Assembly (NCBI RefSeq): GCF_028994775.1
Contig: NZ_JAJQMN010000001.1
Location: 310,001-374,000 of the forward strand
Direction of reading: 5' to 3'
DNA length: 64,000 nt
From: Promicromonospora iranensis
GTDB taxonomy: Bacteria; Actinomycetota; Actinomycetes; Actinomycetales; Cellulomonadaceae
Shown here: positions 14,657-22,752 of the stretch, in pieces
How the letters are laid out: the number at the start of each line of letters is the position of its first letter
Numbering within the stretch: position 1 is the first letter of the stretch
Translations under genes and position numbers: made by a program
The notes under the pieces: model-generated
Databases searched by the model: none
Told to the model about the DNA's origin: nothing
The model's input: only the letters and a program-made list of their open reading frames with translations

Positions 14657-16753
14657 TCACCAGGACGTCCGCGCGTACACCACGGTCTGGTTCAGGTCAC
14701 CGAAGCTCCACGAGTTCTGACCCTGGAGACGTTCCAGCTCCGCGCCGTCGTGCTCGGTCCAGACGACCCGGTTCGCCGCGCCGGCAACGTCCAGCGACGC
14801 GGTCCCGTCCCCGTCCGGTGCGGGACCGAGCGTCGTCAGGGCAGGCACGGCGACACCGTCGCGCGGTTCGAGCCGCAGGAAGTAGATGCTCTCGCCGTCG
14901 GCCCAGAGGATGCCGTCGTCGAACGCGCTGACCGTCCACGCGGCATCGTCACGGACCACCGTCGCCTCGCGCGAACCCGTGTCGAGCGCCACGATCCACC
15001 GGCCCGACTCGAACAGCAGCGTCTCTCCCGACAGGTAGGCGTAGTGGTTCCACGCCGTGTCCTGGTCGAGCCGCACGAGCTCGTGCAGGCCGGAGGCTGC
15101 CGAGAGCAGTCCGATCGTGCTGGGCCCACCGGCAGGATTGCGGGACACGACGACACCGTCGTCGCTGTCGGAGACGGCGCAGACGTCGGTGACCACGTCG
15201 CGGTCGACGTCGGTGCCGGGTATGCCGAGGTCAACCAGGTCGATGCGCCCCTCGCACCGGTCGGGGTCGGCGACCGTCTCGTCCGTGACGTGCAGGATCG
15301 CGAGCGTCCGCCCTCCTGCCGCGATCTTCCAGACGTTCCGACCGGATCCCGGTGGGTAGCTCGTGACGGTACGGACCACGCCGTCCGGCCACTGCGCCTT
15401 GACCACCACCGGCTCGCTCTCGGAGAAACCTTCGATCCAGGCGACATGCGTGTCGGTGAGGACCGGGGTGGCCACCCCGGCAGGGCCGCGACGCGCGCTG
15501 CCGGAGCCGGACGAGCCGGTCGTGAGCTGCCAGTGCTCCCAGGTGGACTCTCCGGCCGGCCCGGTGGTCGCGGGGCGGGCCAGTGCGGTGACCGGCTCGG
15601 ACCCCGGTCCGACGTCGGGGCGGGCCAGTGCGGCGATCAGCGTCCCGTCGCGACGGACCTTGAACGGGACGTTGGGGTCCGACCCGAGCCCTGCCCCGAC
15701 AATGACGCCCGACGCACCGCCAAGGCTCACCCGGTGCTCGGTGACGTAGTCGACGCACTCGATCGCCGGCCGGGCGTCATCGGCGTCGAGCGCCTGGGCG
15801 ATCGTGAAGTTCCCCGTCGGGACGTCTCCGGGAACTGGGATGGTCCTGGTCGCGGCCGGCGTCGGGAGACCGTTCCCGGCGCAGGTGGCGGCGGGGGCCG
15901 CCATCTCCGGGATGTCGAGGTCGCCCAGCCCGGCGGCGTCGTCCTGCCTGGCCACCGCGTCCTCGTCCCGGACCAGGCCGTCGTCCGGACTGGTGTCGAC
16001 CGGCAGGCGGAAGGTCTCCACCAGCCAGCGGTGTGCCGGGCTGACGACGCTGTCCAGCACCGGTACACCGACCGGACCGTGCACGACCAGAGCGAGGAAC
16101 GCGCACACCGCGACCGTCGCGCTGAGCGCACCGTTGCGACGGACCCGACGTGCTGCTGCCGCCTTGCTGCGCGTCAACGTCTCGCGGCCGTCGAAGACGG
16201 GCTCGTCCGCTGCGTGCGCGGTGTCCGGGGCGGCGGTCAGGAGCGAGCGAAGGCGCTCGAGGCCCCGGGAGCTGGCGGCCTTGACGGTGCCGACCGACCG
16301 ACCGATCTCGCGGGCGACCTGCGCCTCCGGCAGATCGAGGACATGGCGCAGCACCACGACCCGGCGCTGCTGCGGCGAGAGACTTCCCAGCGCCCGGGCG
16401 AGCTCGTCCCGGAGCGCGACCTGCGCGGTGTGGTCCTCCGTGTGGCCGACCGGCAGCTGGTCGTCCCCGGGGACGTCCGTCAGCCGCGTCCGACGCCATG
16501 CATCGGTCCTGAGGTTGACCAGCACCTTGCGCGCATACGCCCGCGGTTCCCCGGCCCGCGCCCTGTCCCAGTGCCGATAGACACGCTCGAAGGTGCCCTG
16601 GACCAGGTCCTCGGCCGGAGCACGCTCGCCCACGAGGAAGAACGCCGTCCGAAACAGGTACGGGCCGTCCGACTCCACGAACGCGACGAACTCCTCGTCG
16701 CGCGACCGGCTGCCCACGCGGACCTCGACCCGCTCTCCCGAAAGTGTCTCCAT
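14657..16753 (-). CDS. ECF sigma factor (SigE-family type) fused to a transmembrane and extracytoplasmic domain
   Basis: One continuous frame of about 698 residues. Region 2 lies at about 17-85 ('DEEFVAFVESDGPYLFRTAF', 'AEDLVQGTFERVYRHWDR') and region 4 at about 114-170 ('LSPQQRRVVVLRHVLDLPEA', 'VAREIGRSVGTVKAASSRGL'), matching actinobacterial SigE-family ECF factors, normally about 170-180 residues. A basic stretch and one transmembrane helix follow ('LSATVAVCAFLALVVHGPVG', about 209-228), then about 460 residues with repeated 'TDTHVAWIEG' and 'WADGESIYFLRLEP'-type strands resembling a TolB/propeller sensor. The usual arrangement is two genes; here sensor and sigma factor are one chain, implying membrane tethering and possible release by proteolysis. 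The start is uncertain: ATG 16753, GTG 16765, or an internal GTG with GAGG upstream, near 'VGSRSRDEEF'. Confidence 0.88.
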   Translation of the reverse strand: METLSGERVEVRVGSRSRDEEFVAFVESDGPYLFRTAFFLVGERAPAEDLVQGTFERVYRHWDRARAGEPRAYARKVLVNLRTDAWRRTRLTDVPGDDQLPVGHTEDHTAQVALRDELARALGSLSPQQRRVVVLRHVLDLPEAQVAREIGRSVGTVKAASSRGLERLRSLLTAAPDTAHAADEPVFDGRETLTRSKAAAARRVRRNGALSATVAVCAFLALVVHGPVGVPVLDSVVSPAHRWLVETFRLPVDTSPDDGLVRDEDAVARQDDAAGLGDLDIPEMAAPAATCAGNGLPTPAATRTIPVPGDVPTGNFTIAQALDADDARPAIECVDYVTEHRVSLGGASGVIVGAGLGSDPNVPFKVRRDGTLIAALARPDVGPGSEPVTALARPATTGPAGESTWEHWQLTTGSSGSGSARRGPAGVATPVLTDTHVAWIEGFSESEPVVVKAQWPDGVVRTVTSYPPGSGRNVWKIAAGGRTLAILHVTDETVADPDRCEGRIDLVDLGIPGTDVDRDVVTDVCAVSDSDDGVVVSRNPAGGPSTIGLLSAASGLHELVRLDQDTAWNHYAYLSGETLLFESGRWIVALDTGSREATVVRDDAAWTVSAFDDGILWADGESIYFLRLEPRDGVAVPALTTLGPAPDGDGTASLDVAGAANRVVWTEHDGAELERLQGQNSWSFGDLNQTVVYARTSW

Positions 16754-16826
16754 GCCCCTACCCACGCGCCGGAACCGTCTCAGGTTGAGACCGTATCCGT
16801 ACCGCGTTCCGACCAGGCCCGGGGCA

Positions 16827-16880
16827 TTGACACAGCTGTGCAGGCCCGGGACACTTCGGAGCGAATGTTAGCGCTCACAT
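16827..16880 (+). promoter_or_regulatory. Promoter and LacI-type operator of the GH43 gene
   Basis: TTGACA (16827-16832), a 17-bp spacer and GACACT (16850-16855) form a strong promoter. Ten bases downstream, ATGTTAGCGCTCACAT (16865-16880) is a dyad with 7 of 8 arm positions matched and the central AGCGCT typical of LacI-family operators. Repressor binding there would block initiation or early elongation. AAGGAGGAGAG (16889-16899) follows as ribosome-binding site. Confidence 0.75.
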
Positions 16881-16901
16881 TGACTCTCAAGGAGGAGAGA
16901 C

Positions 16902-18422
16902 ATGGACGCACGGAGAGATCAGCCACGTCGTCGACGACGTGGCTCACGCATGTTCGTCGCCGCTCTGGCTGCACTGGCGGTGCTGGTCCCCCTCGCCCTG
17001 TCGGGCACCGTCGCCACAGCCGCGCCCGGCTCGAACTTCCAGAACCCGGTCGTCGGCACACCCAACAGCGCCGACCCGTGGCTGGGCTACCACAACGGCA
17101 ACTACTACTACGCGGCCACCACGTGGACCGGGAGCATCTACATCCGCAAGTCGCCCACGCTGTCCGGGCTGAGGACCGCGGCCGAGACCCGGGTGTTCCA
17201 GATGTCGCAGCCGGGCGCGACGTCGAACATGTGGGCCCCGAGCCTGCACCAGCTGAACGGCAAGTGGTACCTCTACTACTCGGCCGGTCCCAGCTCGTGC
17301 TGCGGCGGGCAGCGTCAGCACGTGCTCGAGAGCGCAGGTTCGGACCCGATGGGCCCGTACACCTACAAGGCCAAGCTCAACCTCATGCCGAACGACGGCT
17401 GGGCCATCGACGGCAGCGTCATGACCGTGGGCAACGCGAACTACTTCGTCTTCTCCGCCTTCACGAACAACGGCAGCTTCGAGTCGGGAGCCACCCAGAA
17501 CCTGTACATCTCGCGGATGACGAACCCGTGGACGGTCGCCGCCCACGGCACGCTGATCTCCCAGCCCACGCTCTCCTGGGAGACCCAGGGCAACCCGGTC
17601 AACGAAGGCCCGTACGTGCTGCAGCGCGGCGGCCGTACCTTCCTCACCTACTCGGCGAGCTTCTGCCAGACGCCGGACTACAAGATCGGCGCACTCGAGC
17701 TGACCGGGTCCGACCCGATGAACCGCGGCAGCTGGACCAAGATGCCCGACCCGCTGTTCCAGCGCAGCGACGCCAACGGGGTGTACGGGCCGGCCCACCA
17801 CACCTTCTTCAAGTCGCCCGACGGTACCGAGGACTGGATCGTCTACCACGCCAACTCCTCGGCCTCCCAGGGGTGCGGCACCACCCGCACCAGCCGAGCA
17901 CAGCGGATCTCCTGGAACCCCGACGGCACGCCGAACCTCGGTGTCCCGGTCTCGACCTCGACGACCCTGGCCGGCCCGTCCGGCGAGAACGACAACGCCG
18001 GCGCCGTCCCGGTGCGCCGTCTGCAGTCCTACAACTTCCAGGACCGCTACGTCCGCCACGCGGACTTCGGCGTGCGGATCGACCCGAACGTCAGCCCCGC
18101 GCTCGACGGCAGGTTCCGCGTCGTCGCCGGCCTGGCGAACAGCGGCTCGGGCTACGTCTCGTTCGAGTCGGAGAACTACCCCGGCCACTACCTGCGGCAC
18201 GACAACTACGTGCTGCGGCTCGCGCCGAACGACGGGTCCTCGACGTTCCGGAGTGACGCGACGTTCAAGCAGGTTCCTGGCCTGGCCGGCTCCGGATGGT
18301 CCTCGTTCCAGTCGTACAACTTCCCCGACCGGTACGTGCGCCACTCCGACTACGCGCTCCGGATCGACACCATCGGCACCGACACCGCCCGCCAGGACGC
18401 CACGTTCCGCCTGGTCGACTGA
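16902..18422 (+). CDS. Secreted GH43 arabinofuranosidase-type enzyme with AbfB (CBM42) domain
   Basis: This 506-residue enzyme has an Arg-rich n-region and signal peptide ending near 'VATAAPG'. The five-bladed GH43 domain spans about 45-355, with the three expected acidic residues visible in 'NSADPWLGYHNG' (base), 'WAIDGSVMTV' (pKa modulator) and 'PVNEGPYVLQ' (acid). The AbfB/CBM42 domain, about 368-506, has three internal repeats around 'LQSYNFQDRYVRHADF', 'FESENYPGHYLRHDNY' and 'FQSYNFPDRYVRHSDY', which bind arabinose side chains. It should remove alpha-L-arabinofuranosyl units from arabinoxylan or arabinan. Expression is probably sugar-inducible through the operator at 16865-16880. Confidence 0.93.
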   Translation: MDARRDQPRRRRRGSRMFVAALAALAVLVPLALSGTVATAAPGSNFQNPVVGTPNSADPWLGYHNGNYYYAATTWTGSIYIRKSPTLSGLRTAAETRVFQMSQPGATSNMWAPSLHQLNGKWYLYYSAGPSSCCGGQRQHVLESAGSDPMGPYTYKAKLNLMPNDGWAIDGSVMTVGNANYFVFSAFTNNGSFESGATQNLYISRMTNPWTVAAHGTLISQPTLSWETQGNPVNEGPYVLQRGGRTFLTYSASFCQTPDYKIGALELTGSDPMNRGSWTKMPDPLFQRSDANGVYGPAHHTFFKSPDGTEDWIVYHANSSASQGCGTTRTSRAQRISWNPDGTPNLGVPVSTSTTLAGPSGENDNAGAVPVRRLQSYNFQDRYVRHADFGVRIDPNVSPALDGRFRVVAGLANSGSGYVSFESENYPGHYLRHDNYVLRLAPNDGSSTFRSDATFKQVPGLAGSGWSSFQSYNFPDRYVRHSDYALRIDTIGTDTARQDATFRLVD

Positions 18423-18487
18423 CGTCCCACCCAGCTGGGGCGCGCGGTCGGAAGTGCTCGTCCGCGCGCTCCGGAGATACCGAGGGC

Positions 18488-18504
18488 GCCTGGCCCGGCC
18501 AGGC
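18488..18504. promoter_or_regulatory. Short perfect inverted repeat before the second GH43-type gene
   Basis: GCCTGGCC-C-GGCCAGGC, 8-bp arms around one base, ends 7 bp before the ribosome-binding site (GAGGAG) of the gene at 18523. It could be a protein-binding site or limit readthrough from the upstream GH43 gene. The rest of the 100-bp gap shows nothing clear. Confidence 0.35.
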
Positions 18505-18522
18505 ACGAGACAGAGGAGTCCC

Positions 18523-19827
18523 ATGACACACGCCGTCCCCACGCACCCGACACGCCACCGAATCCTCGCGCTCCTCGCAGCGCTCGCCATCGCCCTGTCC
18601 GTGACGCAGGTCGTGACCGCACCCCCGGCCCACGCGGCGACCGCGTACATCTACACCACGTTCAAGGGCGACGCCGCCGCCGACCAGGAGCTGTGGGTCT
18701 ACACCTCGTCGAACGCGACCAGCTTCAGCACCCTCGCGGACACCAATTTCCGCGGCCCCTCGGGCGCGCTGCGCGACCCGAGCATCATCAAGTCGGGCAG
18801 CACGTACTACATCGCCTACACGGTCCAGTCCTGGACGACGCAGTCCACCCACTTCAACATCGCGCGCAGCAGCGACCTGCGGAACTGGACGCACGTGGCG
18901 TCGGTCCCGGCCGGTGTCAGCGGCACGGCCTACACCTGGGCGCCCGAGTTCTACGTCGAGAACGGCACGGTCCGCGTCGTCGTCAGTCTCGGCACCTCGG
19001 ACCACCAGTTCACGCCGTACGTGTACACCGCCCAGAACGGCGGTCTGACGTCGTGGAGCGGCCCTACCCGGCTCGGCATCCCCGCCAACCACATCGACAC
19101 GTACATCGTGAAGCGCGGTTCGACCTACCACGCGTTCGTGAAGAACGAGAGCTCCAAGTGGATCGAACGGTGGACCTCCACCAACTTCACCACCTGGACC
19201 AACCAGGGGAACCTGTGGCAGCAGCACCACGAGGGTCCGTCGGTCGTGCAGCTGGCGGACGGCACGTACCGCGCCTACATCGACCGGTACACCAACGGCG
19301 GCATGTGGACCTCCACGAGCTCCGACCTCACCTCCTGGAGCGGCCTGTCCCAGGTGGGCTGCGCCGGCTGCCGGCACGGCACCGTCATCCTCGACACCAC
19401 GTACAGCGGGGGCTCCGGCGAACGCGTCACCAACCGGCACAGCGGCCTCGCCATGGACGTCCAGAACCCCAACCTGAACAACAACGCCCGCGTCGGCCAG
19501 TACGCGTGGAACGGGGAGAACTGGCAGCGCTGGGCCTTCGAGGACGCCGGCTCCGGCTACGTCCGGATCCGCTCCGTCCACTCCAACAAGTGTCTCGACG
19601 TCTCCGGCAGCGCGGACGGCTCCGAGCTCCAGCAGTACGACTGCTACAACGGCACCAACCAGCAGTTCACGCTGCGCAGCACGAGCAACGGCTACGTCGA
19701 GATCGTCGACCGGCGCAGTGGCAAGTGCGTCGACGTCCCCGGGAGCTCGACGTCGAACGGCACGATCCTGAAGATCTACCCCTGCAACGGCGGCAACAAC
19801 CAGCAGTGGCTGCGCGCGGGCGCGTGA
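18523..19827 (+). CDS. Secreted GH43-type arabinan/xylan enzyme with ricin-type CBM13
   Basis: This 434-residue exported protein has a signal peptide of about 38 residues ending 'APPAHAA'. The propeller domain, about 40-300, has 'SGALRDPSIIKSGSTYYIAY' (catalytic base Asp), 'ANHIDTYIVKRGSTYHAF' (Asp) and 'HHEGPSVVQLADG' (acid Glu), consistent with GH43. The C-terminal ricin-B trefoil, about 305-434, shows 'NRHSGLAMDVQNPN', 'NSNKCLDVSG'-like and 'GKCVDVPGSSTSNGTILKIY' repeats with QxW endings ('QRWAF', 'QQFTL', 'QQWLR'). GAGGAG lies 4 bp before the ATG. It follows the AbfB-containing enzyme by 100 bp in the same direction, so the two may act together on arabinose-decorated polymers. Confidence 0.88.
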   Translation: MTHAVPTHPTRHRILALLAALAIALSVTQVVTAPPAHAATAYIYTTFKGDAAADQELWVYTSSNATSFSTLADTNFRGPSGALRDPSIIKSGSTYYIAYTVQSWTTQSTHFNIARSSDLRNWTHVASVPAGVSGTAYTWAPEFYVENGTVRVVVSLGTSDHQFTPYVYTAQNGGLTSWSGPTRLGIPANHIDTYIVKRGSTYHAFVKNESSKWIERWTSTNFTTWTNQGNLWQQHHEGPSVVQLADGTYRAYIDRYTNGGMWTSTSSDLTSWSGLSQVGCAGCRHGTVILDTTYSGGSGERVTNRHSGLAMDVQNPNLNNNARVGQYAWNGENWQRWAFEDAGSGYVRIRSVHSNKCLDVSGSADGSELQQYDCYNGTNQQFTLRSTSNGYVEIVDRRSGKCVDVPGSSTSNGTILKIYPCNGGNNQQWLRAGA

Positions 19828-19851
19828 CCGGGACGACCTGACCTGCGACAC

Positions 19852-19890
19852 CGAACGGCGTCGGCTCCACCCTGGGGCCGACGCCGTTCG
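19852..19890. terminator. Strong terminator after the GH43 pair
   Basis: A perfect 14-bp stem (19852-19865 with 19877-19890) has an 11-nt loop, 25 bp after the stop of the ricin-domain enzyme. The remaining bases to 19999 hold no recognisable element. Confidence 0.88.
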
Positions 19891-19999
19891 CAACGCTTCA
19901 GCCGGAGGCGACCGAGATCCCGCCCCGCCCGGGCATGGCTCGAAAGCACGAGAAGTGCTGGTGTGCGTCCCTCAACTCGTGCTGCGTCGAGCGTTCACA

Positions 20000-20377
20000 T
20001 CAGGATGAAGGCCCGCTGGGGTTCCCCGCGATCCTGTTCAACAGCCGTGTGCCGGGTACGACGTCGTGCGGAAGCGATCGAAGGCCGACGAGACCGATCT
20101 CGACCCCCTGTTCGGCGAGGATCTCGCGAAGGCCGTCCCAGTGGCTGGTCTCCGCTTCCTCCCACGTGCCGCCGTCACGCGGCTCGTCGGGACCCACGAC
20201 GACACGGGTCGTCTCGTCGACCTCCGCCACCGAGACCTGCGTCCATGTTCCGCTGGAGGTCCAGCCGCGATCGTCCAGGAGCACCACGAACTCTCCGTCG
20301 TCAAGCTCTGCCCCGAATCGCACCGCGAACGAAACTCCTTGGGTGCGACGTTCGCCGCCAGCATCGACGTAGCTCAC
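20000..20377 (-). CDS. Hypothetical protein, about 125 residues
   Basis: The frame has coding character over 'VRFGAELDDGEFVVLLDDRG', 'TWTQVSVAEVDETTRVVVG', 'SHWDGLREILAEQGVEIG' and 'LRSLPHDVVPGTRLL'. It has no signal peptide or membrane segment. The mixture of beta strands and one helix suggests a small globular domain, family not recognised. The start is uncertain: GTG 20377 gives 125 residues, and TTG 20380 is adjacent. The frame remains open upstream into the next gene's region, where a GGGAGGGAG sequence is badly placed for either. It is 55 bp downstream of the small membrane protein gene, same strand, so they may be cotranscribed. Confidence 0.65.
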   Translation of the reverse strand: MSYVDAGGERRTQGVSFAVRFGAELDDGEFVVLLDDRGWTSSGTWTQVSVAEVDETTRVVVGPDEPRDGGTWEEAETSHWDGLREILAEQGVEIGLVGLRSLPHDVVPGTRLLNRIAGNPSGPSS

Positions 20378-20432
20378 CAAGCGCTTGACAGAAGCGATGC
20401 TCCCTCCCGGTCCGGTCGTCTCTACCGGGCGT

Positions 20433-20669
20433 CTACGGCCGCTCGTCGTCACGGGGAGCCTCGTCCTCGGACGCCGGAGTGCCGCCGCGCACCATCGCGA
20501 ACACCGGGAAGAACGCCACACCGAGCGCGATGCCGACAGCGAGGTTGTCCAGCGCCATGCCGAGCGCCACCCCGATGGAGAGGCCGACCGCGATGCCGGC
20601 GCCCCAGTTCCAGCCGGTGGTCGGAGCGTCGCCGCTTCCGCCGTGGTCGTCCCGTCCGGTGTGTGCCAT
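20433..20669 (-). CDS. Small two-helix membrane protein
   Basis: This 78-residue product starts at ATG 20669 ('MAHTGRDDHGG'). It has a Gly-rich hydrophobic stretch 'WGAGIAVGLSIGVALGMA' then 'AVGIALGVAFFPVFAMVRG', with regularly spaced glycines as in glycine-zipper helices, and a charged tail ('ASEDEAPRDDERP'). Probably an integral membrane protein with two helices; function unknown. It lies between the hypothetical gene ending at 20000 and the cellulase gene ending at 20737, all on the same strand. Confidence 0.7.
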   Translation of the reverse strand: MAHTGRDDHGGSGDAPTTGWNWGAGIAVGLSIGVALGMALDNLAVGIALGVAFFPVFAMVRGGTPASEDEAPRDDERP

Positions 20670-20702
20670 GTTCCCAACGTAGGGACGTGGTGGCACACAA
20701 GT

Positions 20703-20747
20703 CCTCCCCCCGGAGGCTGATCTTTGCCCGCCCTCCTCATCGGAGGG
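20703..20747 (-). terminator. Two small GC hairpins at the end of the cellulase gene
   Basis: CCTCC/GGAGG (20703-20707 and 20712-20716, 4-nt loop) and CCCTCC/GGAGGG (20731-20736 and 20742-20747) flank and include the cellulase stop. Together they may end transcription before the small membrane protein gene. Each stem is short. Confidence 0.4.
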
Positions 20748-22365
20748 TCCAGCGCTGGTTGCCGCCGCCGTTGCAGGCCCAGAGGATGATCTGAGTGCCG
20801 TTGGCGGTGCCCCCGCCGTTGGCGTCGAGGCAGAGCCTGTTGTGGACGTTGGTGATCGTGCCGTTCGAGTTCACGGTCCACCGCTGGTTCGCGCCACCCG
20901 TGCAGTCCCAGATCGCCGCCTTGGTGCCGTTGGTCGTACCCCAGCCTGCCGCCTCGAGGCACTTGCCGTTGACCTTCAGCTCACCGGCGGAGCTGCGGGC
21001 GAACGTCTGGCTCGAACGCGACGCGCAGTCCCACAGCTGTGCCTGCGTCCCGTTCGTCGTCGAGGAGTTCGGGATGTCCAGGCACCGGTTCGACGCCGCA
21101 CCCACGACCGCGACCGAGCCGGACTGACCAGTGCCACCAACGCCGCTCATGATGGCGTTGATGATGCCTTGCTGGGTCACCGAGTTGGCGGAACGGTTGA
21201 ACAGCCCGAACCCGTACTGCCCGTTGACGCCGTTGTCCCAGTAGATGGTGCTGGCGCCGTACTTCTTGGCGGTGGCCACCAGGGTGCGCGCGAAGTCCTC
21301 GCGGTACCGGTTGTTCGACGAGTCGTGCGACGACTTGTCGATCGCGCCGTACTCGCCCACGACGACCGGGTAACCCCGGGTGACGAAGGCGTCATAGGTC
21401 TTCTTCAGCTGCGAGTCCAGGTAGTCCTCCTGCCCCCAGGTGGACGTCTTCGACGGATCGGCCGCGCGAGGACCCCATTGGGTGATGGTGCCGTTCTCCT
21501 CTCCGGCGAAGTCCCACGGGGAGTAGTAGTGCACCGAGATCATGATCCGCTGCTCGTTGCTGGGGATGGAGGGAGATCGGTAGGTGTCCTTCGGGATCAC
21601 GAAGCCGTAGTCCCCGGTGGTGTAGTCGATGTTCGTGTTCCAACCGGGGACGAGCAGCCATCTCGAGCTGTTGTTCCCGCCGGCCTGCCGCACGGTGTCG
21701 ACGAAGATCTGGTTGTAGCTGTTGATGTTGGAGTAGCACGGCTGGGTGGGGTTTCCGTACTGCCCGTCGAACTCCTCGTTCATCGACTCGAGGATCAGGC
21801 GCTGGTCGTAACCCTGGAACCTGGTGGCGATCTGTTGCCAGGCCTTCTGGTACTTGGCCTTGATCGTCGACTGATCGGACGCGTCGCAGATCAGCCAGGA
21901 GCCGGTGACGGTCTTGTAGCCGTCGCCGTGCATGTTGATCACGACGTACATGCCCCGGTTGTACGCGTAGTCGACGACCTGCTGGACCCTGTTCAGCCAA
22001 GCGGCGTCGATCGTGTGGTTCGGACCGGATCCTATGGCGTTCAGGTACGAGACCGGGATCCGGATCGTCTTGAACCCTGCAGCCCGCACCCGGTCGATCA
22101 GAGCCTGGGTGACGGTGGGGTTGTTCCACGCGGTCTCGCTCGGATAACCGTTGGAGTTGGCCTCCAAGCTGTTACCCAGGTTCCAGCCCGCGCCCATGTC
22201 GGCGACGATCTGCGATGCGTTCAGCGGTGTCACGGTGTCGGCCGACGCCCGGGGCGTCGCGCCGGTCACGGATACGCCGACCGCCAGCATCGCGGCGACC
22301 ATCCCGGTGACCAGGCGTCTGAGAGGTACCAGAGCGGCGAACTTCTTCCCGGAGAGCTTCTTCAC
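20737..22365 (-). CDS. Secreted GH5 endoglucanase (cellulase) with ricin-type CBM13
   Basis: This 542-residue exported enzyme hydrolyses beta-1,4-glucan. GTG 22365 is the start: AAGGG lies 6 bp upstream and the signal peptide ('RLVTGMVAAMLAVGVSVTGA') follows directly; the frame extends 50 codons further upstream, over the promoter. The GH5 barrel spans about 45-400: 'MGAGWNLGNSLEAN', 'GFKTIRIPVSYLN', 'MYVVINMHGDGY', the acid/base Glu in 'LILESMNEEFDG', 'MISVHYYSPWDFAG', and the nucleophile Glu in 'VVVGEYGAID'. A trefoil CBM13 with three QxW repeats ('SSQTFARSS', 'NQRWTVNSN', 'NQRWTLR') ends the chain. GCGC-core operators at 22499 and 22611 suggest repression by a CebR-like LacI regulator relieved by cello-oligosaccharides. 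Confidence 0.94.
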   Translation of the reverse strand: MKKLSGKKFAALVPLRRLVTGMVAAMLAVGVSVTGATPRASADTVTPLNASQIVADMGAGWNLGNSLEANSNGYPSETAWNNPTVTQALIDRVRAAGFKTIRIPVSYLNAIGSGPNHTIDAAWLNRVQQVVDYAYNRGMYVVINMHGDGYKTVTGSWLICDASDQSTIKAKYQKAWQQIATRFQGYDQRLILESMNEEFDGQYGNPTQPCYSNINSYNQIFVDTVRQAGGNNSSRWLLVPGWNTNIDYTTGDYGFVIPKDTYRSPSIPSNEQRIMISVHYYSPWDFAGEENGTITQWGPRAADPSKTSTWGQEDYLDSQLKKTYDAFVTRGYPVVVGEYGAIDKSSHDSSNNRYREDFARTLVATAKKYGASTIYWDNGVNGQYGFGLFNRSANSVTQQGIINAIMSGVGGTGQSGSVAVVGAASNRCLDIPNSSTTNGTQAQLWDCASRSSQTFARSSAGELKVNGKCLEAAGWGTTNGTKAAIWDCTGGANQRWTVNSNGTITNVHNRLCLDANGGGTANGTQIILWACNGGGNQRWTLR

Positions 22366-22498
22366 GGTGTGCCCTTCTTCGCGCACGGGTGTCGCTCGAT
22401 GGCCGATCGGCTCGCCGTCGAGCGCGCTGTGGTTGATGTGCGGCAATCGCTCGCCGCATGGTGGCCGGCCCAGCATGCGCTCAAAGGGGATCAATCCC

Positions 22499-22512
22499 TC
22501 GAAGCGCTTCAA
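22499..22512. promoter_or_regulatory. Cellulase operator O1
   Basis: Minus-strand TTGAAGCGCTTCGA, a 14-bp dyad with only the outer second base pair mismatched. It begins 1 bp downstream of the -10 box at 22514-22519, so a bound repressor would cover the start of transcription. Confidence 0.75.
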
Positions 22513-22513
22513 C

Positions 22514-22543
22514 ACGATAGAACTCGGGCCGGAAAGTGCGCAA
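22514..22543 (-). promoter_or_regulatory. Cellulase promoter
   Basis: On the minus strand TTGCGC (22543-22538) and TATCGT (22519-22514) are 18 bp apart. Transcription would start near 22507, inside operator O1, giving a leader of about 140 nt. The rest of the 387-bp gap 22366-22752 contains O2 and no further clear signal. Confidence 0.6.
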
Positions 22544-22610
22544 CCCCCGAATGCCCCCCATAGCGCACTGACAGGCCTACAGGGCTACACACCTGCCGGG
22601 GAGCGACTTA

Positions 22611-22624
22611 TCGAAGCGCTTCGA
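22611..22624. promoter_or_regulatory. Second operator O2, perfect palindrome
   Basis: TCGAAGCGCTTCGA is a perfect 14-bp palindrome sharing the 10-bp core GAAGCGCTTC with O1. The centres are 112 bp apart. O2 lies 129 bp before the PRC-like gene and about 68 bp upstream of the cellulase -35, so it could allow looping or act on a divergent promoter. Confidence 0.7.
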
Positions 22625-22752
22625 ATCGAAGTTTGACGGCGCCCGGGGGAACCAGCCACCCAGGTGCGAGCTCTCGCAGGGCGGGGCAGCATCGAGAGCA
22701 GGGCCGCTCAGCCCGCCGGACGGCGACTGGACACACGAGGAGGAGGACGACC

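Noticed and set aside
14531-18256. Plus-strand open frame of 1241 codons
   Set aside because: It runs antisense across the sigma-fusion gene and then out of frame through the GH43 gene. Its Arg/Pro/Ala-rich translation is typical of high-GC shadow frames.
22366-22515. N-terminal extension of the cellulase to 22515
   Set aside because: It would place 50 residues before the signal peptide and lie across the predicted promoter and operator; GTG 22365 has a proper ribosome-binding site.
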